A stretch of 7,561 nt of DNA from DATBFX01 sp034667245 (lineage in GTDB: Bacteria > Chloroflexota > Chloroflexia > Thermomicrobiales > UBA6265), in NCBI GenBank assembly GCA_034667245.1, contig JAXDKI010000581.1, positions 1-7,561 of the forward strand, given 5' to 3'. The notes under the pieces are model-generated. The model was not told the origin of the DNA and ran no database searches. It worked only from the letters and a program-made list of their open reading frames with translations. Position numbers and translations under genes: made by a program. Positions 1 through 5,953 of the stretch are shown piece after piece. The first letter of the stretch is position 1. Each line of letters opens with the position of its first letter.

Positions 1-123
1 CTCAGCTATGAGGAGCGGATCACCCTCGACGTCACCTACGTCTACCGGCGAGGCTTTTGGTACGACCTGCGGCTGATCCTGCGAACGATCCCGGCGGTGC
101 TGGGCGGGAAGGGCGCGGTATGA
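1..123 (+). CDS. Undecaprenyl-phosphate sugar phosphotransferase (priming transferase), C-terminal end only
   Basis: Frame 1 is open from the first base to the TGA at 121-123 and gives the last 40 residues of a protein whose start lies upstream of the window. The tail runs SYEERITLDVTYVYRRG, then FWYDLRLILRTIPAVL, and ends GGKGAV. This pattern (aromatic residues, then a D-L-x-L-I-L-x-T-I segment, then a Gly-rich end) is how bacterial sugar transferases of the PF02397 family (WcaJ, WbaP, PglC-like) finish. Known members sit in the inner membrane and transfer a hexose-1-phosphate from a nucleotide sugar to undecaprenyl phosphate, the first committed step of repeat-unit assembly. The catalytic region is outside the window, so the sugar specificity cannot be read. 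Its stop overlaps the start codon of the next gene (ATGA at 120-123), which places it in the same operon. Confidence 0.82.
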   Translation, partial: LSYEERITLDVTYVYRRGFWYDLRLILRTIPAVLGGKGAV

Positions 124-1442
124 CGGGTGCTCTTCCCGTCGACGCGGTGCAGCGGGCACCGCGCCGGGTGCTGATCGTCGGCATGAACTACTGGCCGGAG
201 GAGACGGGCAACGCCCCCTACACCACGGGTCTTGCCGAGCATCTCTCGAGACGCGGCGCTCGGGTGACGGTCATCGCGGGAATGCCCTACTACCCGTCGT
301 GGCGTGTGGACGACGGCTATCGGCGCCGTTGGCGGCTGCGTGAGCAGCGCAACGGCGTCGACATCCACCGCTTCCGCCAGTACGTTCCCGGCCGCCAGTC
401 GGCGGCACGGCGAGCGATGTTCGAGGCGACCTTCCTGGCGCACGCCGCGACCGTGCGGGGTCTCGACGCCCCCGATCTCGTCCTCGGGGTGCTGCCGACC
501 CTGAGCGACGGAGTGCTGGCGATGACGCTGGCGCACCGGTACCGGGTCCCGTACGCCCTCGTGGTGCAGGATCTCGTCGGGCAGTCGGCGGCGCAGAGCG
601 GCATCGCCGGTGGTGGTCGCGTGGCGCGGACGACGATGGCGATCGAGGGCCGGGTCGCGCGGGGCGCGGCGCGAGTCGCGATCGTCAGCGATGGCTTCCG
701 GCCCTACCTCCAGGGTCTCGGGGTCGATCCCGCTCGCATCGAACTCCTGCCGAACTGGTCGCACGTCGTGCCTTCGCAGCGATCGCGGAGTGACGTCCGC
801 GCCGAGTTCGGCTGGGCGGACGGCGAACACATCGTGCTTCACGCTGGCAACATGGGGCTGAAGCAGGGGCTGGAGAACCTGGTCAACGCGGCCCGACTCG
901 CCGCGGAGCTCGCGCCCGATCACCGATTCGTCCTGATGGGCGACGGGAACCAGCGGGCGCGATTGCAGGCGCTCGCAGCCGGTCTGCCCAATCTCGACTT
1001 CCTCCCCCCGCAACCGGCCGACCGCTTCATGGATGTCCTGGCGGCGTCCGATGTCCTCCTCGTCAATGAGCGGGGCACGGTCGTCGACATGTCGCTCCCG
1101 AGCAAGCTGACGAGCTATTTCGTTGCCGGGCGCCCAGTCGTCGCCGCGGTCTCCCCCGCCGGGGTGACGGCGCGAGAGATCGCCCGCTCCGCCGCCGGGC
1201 TAACCGTGCCGGGCGATGATCCGCCGGCGCTCGTCGCCATCCTCGATCGACTCAGGGCCGATCCGGCGTTGGGCGCGCAACTGGGTGCCGCGGGTACGGC
1301 GTACGCGGCGGCTCACCTCGCCCCGGAGCCGGTGCTGGCGCGCGCCGAATCGTTCGTCGAGACCATCGTCGCCAACCGCCACGGGCGGATCAGCGATCTG
1401 CGAGACCGGCCGGTAGGACCGCTCGGTGTGGAGATAACCTAG
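120..1442 (+). CDS. GT4-family glycosyltransferase, WcaI/WbuB-like (candidate fucosyltransferase)
   Basis: A 440-residue GT-B fold glycosyltransferase that should work on the cytoplasmic side of the membrane, adding a sugar from a nucleotide donor to the lipid-linked repeat unit. The N-terminal acceptor domain opens with VLIVGMNYWPEETGNAPYTTG (about 17-37), and MPYYPSW at 55-61 is typical of the WcaI/WbuB group. The C-terminal donor domain has HAGNMGLKQGL (241-251), VLMGDG (271-276) and LPSKLTSYFVAGRPVV (326-341). The length is slightly above the roughly 400 residues usual for WcaI. The ATG at 120 was chosen because it overlaps the upstream stop as ATGA and has a purine-rich GGGAAGGG at 106-113. 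An in-frame TTG at 57 would run deep into the upstream gene without support. It ends 3 bases before gmd. Family WcaI adds fucose in colanic acid; with gmd and fcl directly downstream, GDP-fucose is the inferred donor. The family call is firm, the donor is inference. Confidence 0.88.
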   Translation: MTGALPVDAVQRAPRRVLIVGMNYWPEETGNAPYTTGLAEHLSRRGARVTVIAGMPYYPSWRVDDGYRRRWRLREQRNGVDIHRFRQYVPGRQSAARRAMFEATFLAHAATVRGLDAPDLVLGVLPTLSDGVLAMTLAHRYRVPYALVVQDLVGQSAAQSGIAGGGRVARTTMAIEGRVARGAARVAIVSDGFRPYLQGLGVDPARIELLPNWSHVVPSQRSRSDVRAEFGWADGEHIVLHAGNMGLKQGLENLVNAARLAAELAPDHRFVLMGDGNQRARLQALAAGLPNLDFLPPQPADRFMDVLAASDVLLVNERGTVVDMSLPSKLTSYFVAGRPVVAAVSPAGVTAREIARSAAGLTVPGDDPPALVAILDRLRADPALGAQLGAAGTAYAAAHLAPEPVLARAESFVETIVANRHGRISDLRDRPVGPLGVEIT

Positions 1443-1445
1443 GTC

Positions 1446-2492
1446 ATGCGAAAGAAAGCGTTAATTACGGGAATCACCGGGCAGGACGGCTCGTACCTGG
1501 CCGAGTTGCTGCTCGCGAAGGGGTACGAGGTCCACGGCGTGATGCGGCGGTCCAGCTCCTTTTCGACCGGCCGGATCGAGCACCTGTACCACGACCCGCA
1601 CGAGCGAGGCGTCCCGCTGACACTCCACTATGGTGACCTTGCCGACTCCTCGAACCTCCTCCACCTCATTCTCCGCATCCGGCCGGACGAGGTCTACAAT
1701 CTGGGGGCGCAAAGCCACGTCGCCGTCAGCTTTGATATGCCAGAGTTCACCGCCGACGCAGTCGCGCTCGGCAATCTGCGGTTGTTAGAGGCGGTGCGCT
1801 TGGCGGACTGGCCGATTCGCTTCTACCAGGCCGGTTCCTCCGAGATGTACGGCAAGGTCGTCGAGACGCCGCAACGGGAGACCACCCCGTTCCACCCGCG
1901 CAGCCCCTATGCCGTCGCCAAGGTCTTCGCCCACCACCTGACTGTCAACTACCGCGAGGCGTACGGCATCTTCGCCTCCAACGGCATCCTCTTCAATCAC
2001 GAGTCGCCACGTCGGGGTGGCACATTCGTCACCCGCAAGGTCACGCGGGGTATCGCCCAGATCCTGAGCGGCCGGGCCGACAAGCTCTACCTTGGTAACC
2101 TGGAGGCGCGGCGCGACTGGGGCTACGCGCCCGAATACGTCGAGGCGATGTGGCGGATCCTCCAGCAGCCAGAGCCGGACGACTATGTGATCGCGACCGG
2201 CGAGACGCACAGCGTCCGCGAGTTGGTTGAGGTTGCCTTCGACCTGGTCGGTCGCGACTGGACCGACTACGTCGCGATCGACCCACGCTACTTCCGGCCG
2301 GCGGAGGTCGATCTGCTCCTCGGCGACGCGAGCAAGGCGGCACGGGTGCTCGGGTGGAGACCGCAAACGACCTTTCACGACCTCGTCCGGATCATGCTTG
2401 CCCATGACCTCGCCGATGCGGGGATCGATCCCGAGCGCTACCCGGCGTTGGCGGGAACGGTGGTCGAGCGGCTGGAGTTCGCGGCGGCATGA
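1446..2492 (+). CDS. gmd: GDP-mannose 4,6-dehydratase
   Basis: A 348-residue cytoplasmic short-chain dehydrogenase/reductase (extended type) that converts GDP-D-mannose to GDP-4-keto-6-deoxy-D-mannose using tightly bound NADP+. The Rossmann glycine motif is TGITGQDGSYL (8-18, with G9, G12, G15), followed by the Gmd-typical RRSSSFSTGRIEHLYHD (34-50). Catalytic residues are visible as S132-E133 in AGSSEMYG and Y155xxxK159 in PRSPYAVAK. NHESPRRGGTFVTRK (184-198) and LGNLEARRDWGYA (216-228) are signature Gmd blocks that contact substrate and cofactor, and EVDLLLGDASKA then LGW (287-303) is the usual C-terminal signature. Length matches the bacterial family (about 345-375). The ATG follows the previous stop by 3 bases, with a GGAG at 1430-1433 as a somewhat distant ribosome-binding site. 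The last codons overlap fcl (ATGA at 2489-2492). The product feeds the next enzyme; it could in principle also feed GDP-rhamnose or perosamine synthesis, but neither set of genes is seen here. Confidence 0.97.
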   Translation: MRKKALITGITGQDGSYLAELLLAKGYEVHGVMRRSSSFSTGRIEHLYHDPHERGVPLTLHYGDLADSSNLLHLILRIRPDEVYNLGAQSHVAVSFDMPEFTADAVALGNLRLLEAVRLADWPIRFYQAGSSEMYGKVVETPQRETTPFHPRSPYAVAKVFAHHLTVNYREAYGIFASNGILFNHESPRRGGTFVTRKVTRGIAQILSGRADKLYLGNLEARRDWGYAPEYVEAMWRILQQPEPDDYVIATGETHSVRELVEVAFDLVGRDWTDYVAIDPRYFRPAEVDLLLGDASKAARVLGWRPQTTFHDLVRIMLAHDLADAGIDPERYPALAGTVVERLEFAAA

Positions 2493-3517
2493 CGACGTAC
2501 GCAGCCAACGCCACGAACGGCCACCGGCCAGACGGCACCGGATCCTGGAGTGGCGCGCGGGTGATGGTCACCGGCGGCGGCGGCTTCCTCGGCCGTCATG
2601 TCGTCCAGCGCCTGCGGACGGCCGGCGCGCGCGAGATCTTCGTTCCGCGGAGCGCCGATTACGACCTGCGGGAGGGCCAGGCGATCGACCGGGCGCTCGC
2701 CGATGGGCAGCCGGAGATCGTGATTCACCTGGCGGCCGTCGTCGGTGGGATCGGGGCGAACCGCGAAAACCCCGGCACTTTCTTCTACGACAACGCGATC
2801 ATGGGCATCCAACTTTTGGAGCGGGCGCGTCGGGCCGGCGTGGCGAAGTTCGTCACGATCGGCACCGTGTGTGCCTACCCGAAGTTCACGCCGGTGCCGT
2901 TCAAAGAGGATGATCTCTGGGGTGGTTACCCGGAGGAGACCAATGCGCCGTATGGGATCGCCAAGAAGGCGCTGCTGGTGCAGAGCCAGGCTTACCGCGA
3001 GCAGTACGACTTCAATGCCATCTACCTGATCCCGGTCAACCTCTACGGTCCCGGCGACAACTTCGACCCGGGCAGCTCCCATGTGATCCCGGCCCTGATC
3101 AAGAAGTGCGTCGACGCGCGGGACCGCGGCGAGCCGGCGATCGAGGTCTGGGGGACGGGCGCGGCCTCGCGCGAGTTCCTCTACGTCGAGGACGCGGCGG
3201 AAGGGATCGTGCTGGCGGCCGAGCGGTACGACGGACCAGAGCCGGTCAACCTCGGCACGGGCCGCGAGATCGCCATCCGCGATCTCGTCCGCCTCATCGC
3301 CGAGCAGACCGATTACCGCGGCGAAATCCGCTGGGATGCCACTAAACCCGATGGCCAACCGCGTCGGGTGCTCGACACCACGCGCGCGAGCGAAGGCTTC
3401 GGTTTCACCGCCCGCACGCCGTTTGAGGAGGGGTTGCGCCGAACGATCGAGTGGTACGAAACGGAGACCGGTGTCGCCCGTGGAATCGGCGAGCCTTCTG
3501 CGGCGGTGAGGCGCTAA
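2489..3517 (+). CDS. fcl: GDP-L-fucose synthase (GDP-4-keto-6-deoxy-mannose 3,5-epimerase/4-reductase)
   Basis: A 342-residue SDR enzyme that epimerises C3 and C5 of GDP-4-keto-6-deoxy-D-mannose and then reduces C4 with NADPH to give GDP-L-fucose. Visible features are the Rossmann motif MVTGGGGFLGRHV (26-38), HLAAVVGGIGANR (80-92), the active-site strand GTVCAYPK (125-132), Y155xxxK159 in NAPYGIAKK, NLYGPGDNFDPGSSHVIPAL (184-203), and WGTGAASREFLYVED (221-235). Alignment by motif with the E. coli enzyme puts its catalytic Ser, Cys, Tyr, Lys and His at T126, C128, Y155, K159 and H198, so the usual Ser is a Thr here. About 20 polar residues precede the first beta strand, an extension absent from E. 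coli Fcl. The ATG at 2489 overlaps the gmd stop and has GGAG at 2474-2477. A start at GTG 2561 or ATG 2564 would remove the extension but cut too close to the fold. Gmd-fcl adjacency is the standard arrangement for de novo GDP-fucose supply. Confidence 0.96.
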   Translation: MTTYAANATNGHRPDGTGSWSGARVMVTGGGGFLGRHVVQRLRTAGAREIFVPRSADYDLREGQAIDRALADGQPEIVIHLAAVVGGIGANRENPGTFFYDNAIMGIQLLERARRAGVAKFVTIGTVCAYPKFTPVPFKEDDLWGGYPEETNAPYGIAKKALLVQSQAYREQYDFNAIYLIPVNLYGPGDNFDPGSSHVIPALIKKCVDARDRGEPAIEVWGTGAASREFLYVEDAAEGIVLAAERYDGPEPVNLGTGREIAIRDLVRLIAEQTDYRGEIRWDATKPDGQPRRVLDTTRASEGFGFTARTPFEEGLRRTIEWYETETGVARGIGEPSAAVRR

Positions 3518-3520
3518 GGC

Positions 3521-4525
3521 ATGGCGACGTCCGTATTGGAGGAAGCTCCTGTATTCGCGCACGCGAAGACGAATGATCTGCCATGCCCGATCTGCGGCGA
3601 GCGCAGATTCGAGCCGTACGCGGTCCTTCGCGACAATCGTACGGGTGCGTTCGATCAGCCGTTCCGGGTGGCGCGATGCAGCGGGTGCGGCCTCGTCGCA
3701 CTCCGCCCACAACCGGACCAGGATGAGCTCTTCGCCGGCTACGAGCGCGGCTATGGTCCTTACCCGCCCCCGCGCGGGCGCGCCGAAATCGGTCGTCTCG
3801 GGCGACAGGAGGTGTGGAAGCGTCGGCTGAAGCATGCGTGGCACGTGCTGGACGGTAATGCGACGATCGATCGCGTCGCGGTCACGGGTCGTGTGCTCGA
3901 TGTCGGCTCGGGCAAAGGAGACAATGTCGAGTTCCTCCTTCGGCAAGGACTCGACGCCGTCGGTATCGATCCCAATCCGCGCGTCGTCGAGCTCGGACAG
4001 GCCCGGGGGCTGCCCATCGTCCACGGGACGCTCGAGACGATCGAGGTGGTGCCGGAAAGTTTCGACACCGTCATCCTGAGCCAGGTGATCGAGCATCTGA
4101 TCGAACCGGTGGCCTCCTTGCGCACGATCCATCGGTTGCTGAGACCGGGCGGCCGGGTCGTGATGCTTACGCCGAACATCGAAGGCTTGCCGAACCGGTT
4201 TTTCGGCGACGATTGGGGGCACTGGCACCTGCCGTACCACGTCTACTTGTATGGCCCTCGACAATTGCGAAGGCTGCTCCAAATGACGGGCTTCCGCGTT
4301 GAGCGGTTATCGACCGTCACGCCTGCCTACTGGCTGCACATGTCATTGACGCTCTGGCGGCACAAGAGCCAGGCAACCGGCTGGTCTTTGGAATCTGGTG
4401 GGCGCCACAATTTTCATCCCGCGGTGCGCCTCGCGCTCGCCCCGGTCGCCCGCGCCGTCGACATCGTCGGCCGGGGAGACTGCCACATCGCCGTGGGAGA
4501 GAAGCCGCCAGCAGCCGATGACTAA
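3521..4525 (+). CDS. Zinc-ribbon class I SAM-dependent methyltransferase
   Basis: A 334-residue soluble protein in two parts. The N-terminal part carries two cysteine pairs, CPIC (C22, C25) and CSGCG (C53, C56), spaced like a small zinc ribbon. The second part is a Rossmann-type methyltransferase: motif I VLDVGSGKGDN (125-135), an acidic residue after the second strand in GIDPNP (D150), then VILSQVIEHL (184-193), and LRPGGRVVMLTPN (207-219). GDDWGHWHLPYHVYLYGP (229-246) is a block common in methyltransferases of polysaccharide loci. The glycine loop differs from the DIGSNDG type of deoxysugar C-methyltransferases such as NovU/TylC3, so O-methylation of a sugar hydroxyl is the likelier role; this is inference. 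The start ATG is 3 bases after the fcl stop, with GGTGAGG at 3505-3511. The gene overlaps the flippase by 8 bases. Target and acceptor are unknown. A link to a fucose-derived residue is possible only by position. Confidence 0.85.
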   Translation: MATSVLEEAPVFAHAKTNDLPCPICGERRFEPYAVLRDNRTGAFDQPFRVARCSGCGLVALRPQPDQDELFAGYERGYGPYPPPRGRAEIGRLGRQEVWKRRLKHAWHVLDGNATIDRVAVTGRVLDVGSGKGDNVEFLLRQGLDAVGIDPNPRVVELGQARGLPIVHGTLETIEVVPESFDTVILSQVIEHLIEPVASLRTIHRLLRPGGRVVMLTPNIEGLPNRFFGDDWGHWHLPYHVYLYGPRQLRRLLQMTGFRVERLSTVTPAYWLHMSLTLWRHKSQATGWSLESGGRHNFHPAVRLALAPVARAVDIVGRGDCHIAVGEKPPAADD

Positions 4526-5918
4526 GCGCGGTTTGATCCCATCCCTTCGCCTCTTACCGCGCGCTCTCCGGGCGTCGCCCAGCGCGCGTCTCCTCGTGTC
4601 TGGGAGCGCGTGGTCGCTTCTGGTGCAAGCGGTCTCGAAGGGCACTGTCTTATTCACCACCCTGGTCGCGGCCCGCGCGTTGGGGGTGGCCGACTTCGGT
4701 CTCTTCATCTCACTGCAGGCGATCGTCCTCCTCTCGGTCTCCCTGTGGGACTTCGGCGTGACGCCGATGACCACGCGGGATCTTGCGGCGCACCAGGTTG
4801 CGATAGGAATAGCGCTCCGTCGGGCGTTGGTGACGCGGCTGTGGATCCTCCCGCTGTGGTTCGTTGTCTTCGCTGGAGGATCCTGGGCGCTGGAGGTGCG
4901 GTCGGGTCATCCCTTGGTGGCGGCTATGCTCTTCGCGCTTGCCGCGTGGTCGATGGGCATCAGCGGGGTATTGAACGGCCTACTTCAAGGGCGAATGCGC
5001 TTCCGTGAATCGGCCTACGCGACCGCCGGGGGGCGGATCGCGTTCGCACTGGCAATCGCCGCAGTGGCGGTCTCGGCTCCGGACTGGGGCCTGCCCGCGA
5101 TGACCCTGGCCTTCCTCGCCGGTGAGGTCGTCACCTTAGCGTTGATGATCCGGGCAATTCGGCATGAACTGGCTGCTCCGTTTCCCCTCGTTGATCCGCC
5201 GGCCGCCTATCGATCCACCCGCGGAACCCTCCGCCGGTCGTCGCCTTTCGCGTTCAATGGCTTCTTCAACCTCGTGTACAACCGACTCGACGTCGCGATC
5301 GTCGCCCTCCTGGCCGGATCAGTTGAGGCGGGGATCTACGCTCCCGCCAGTCGGATCCAAGACGCCCTGCTCTTTTTCCCGTCGGTCGCCACGGCTGCCC
5401 TGATGCCGGTCGCGGCGCGCCGCTTTGGCGCGAATCGGGATACGGATGCCGTTCGTCGACCGCTACCGGTACTGATCTTGCTCGGCGTCGTCTTCGCGCT
5501 GCCGGCGGTCGTCGCGACGGTGATCTTCGCGCGCCCGCTCGTGATGATCGCGCTCGGCGACCAGTACGAGGCATCCGTAGAGCCGGTCCGTATTCTGGCG
5601 CTCTCGATTCCCTTCATCGCGGCCGGGGCGCCGGTCATGGCCTCGCTGGTCGCCATCGATCGCGCCAGAACCACAACGGTCGTCTATGGATGTGGCCTGC
5701 TCGCTGCACTGGGCGGGTTGGCGATCCTAACGCCGCTGTGGGGTGCAACCGGGGCCGCATGGGCCTCGATGGCGCGGGAGCCGATCATTGCGGCGGTCGC
5801 CCTCGGCGCCTTCTACGGCGGGGCGTCCCGCCTGACGCGCCGGTCGAACCCCAGCGATCGCGGTCCGGCGTGGCGTGAGCCGGCGAATGCGACCATAACG
5901 CCGGCGGTGGACCATTGA
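4518..5918 (+). CDS. Wzx-type lipid-linked oligosaccharide flippase (MOP/PST superfamily)
   Basis: A 466-residue polytopic inner-membrane protein, inferred to flip the undecaprenyl-diphosphate repeat unit to the outer face. Hydrophobic segments recur along almost the whole length, about 12-14 of them. Family hallmarks are the first helix and loop (about 26-62), including AARALGVADFGLF (51-63), then NRLDVAIVALLAG (255-267) and AGIYAPASRIQDALLFFPS (271-289) in the middle, the lone proline in LMPVAARRF (295-303), and GDQYEASVEPVRILALSIPF (347-366) late in the protein. These match the Polysacc_synt pattern of an Arg after helix 1, an Asp in helix 7 and a G-x-Y turn. The ATG at 4518 overlaps the methyltransferase end by 8 bases (ATGACTAA). 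A GTG at 4398 would give 40 extra low-complexity residues read out of frame inside the methyltransferase and is rejected. The last 30 or so residues are polar and probably cytoplasmic. Substrate specificity cannot be read from sequence. Confidence 0.9.
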   Translation: MTKRGLIPSLRLLPRALRASPSARLLVSGSAWSLLVQAVSKGTVLFTTLVAARALGVADFGLFISLQAIVLLSVSLWDFGVTPMTTRDLAAHQVAIGIALRRALVTRLWILPLWFVVFAGGSWALEVRSGHPLVAAMLFALAAWSMGISGVLNGLLQGRMRFRESAYATAGGRIAFALAIAAVAVSAPDWGLPAMTLAFLAGEVVTLALMIRAIRHELAAPFPLVDPPAAYRSTRGTLRRSSPFAFNGFFNLVYNRLDVAIVALLAGSVEAGIYAPASRIQDALLFFPSVATAALMPVAARRFGANRDTDAVRRPLPVLILLGVVFALPAVVATVIFARPLVMIALGDQYEASVEPVRILALSIPFIAAGAPVMASLVAIDRARTTTVVYGCGLLAALGGLAILTPLWGATGAAWASMAREPIIAAVALGAFYGGASRLTRRSNPSDRGPAWREPANATITPAVDH

Positions 5919-5935
5919 TTCGCGCGTACCGAACC

Positions 5936-5940
5936 GGAGG
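5936..5940 (+). promoter_or_regulatory. Shine-Dalgarno-like GGAGG inside the start region of the polymerase gene
   Basis: GGAGG is the best match to a ribosome-binding site near the 5' end of the polymerase/ligase gene. It is 13 bases before GTG 5954, which is longer than ideal, and 46 bases before ATG 5987, which is too far. It lies downstream of the TTG at 5915, so it cannot serve that start. It is the main reason for preferring GTG 5954. Confidence 0.4.
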
Positions 5941-5953
5941 ATCCGTAGGCGAC

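Noticed and set aside
57..119. An upstream TTG start that would lengthen the GT4 protein by 21 residues.
   Set aside because: It lies inside the end of the sugar transferase gene. The ATG at 120 has a better ribosome-binding site and forms a standard ATGA coupling.
1785..2405. A reverse-strand open frame of 206 residues inside gmd.
   Set aside because: It is the mirror of a highly conserved gmd coding sequence and shows no protein family features of its own.
2438..4282. A very long reverse-strand open frame of 614 residues opposite fcl and the methyltransferase.
   Set aside because: It is antisense to two genes with clear family motifs. Its translation is rich in Arg, Asp and Val without recognisable domains. 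Long antisense frames are expected in GC-rich genes with G/C-ending codons.
4398..4517. A GTG start that would add 40 residues to the flippase.
   Set aside because: The extra residues are a frame-shifted reading of the methyltransferase gene, rich in Ser, Arg and Pro, and do not resemble a flippase N-terminus.
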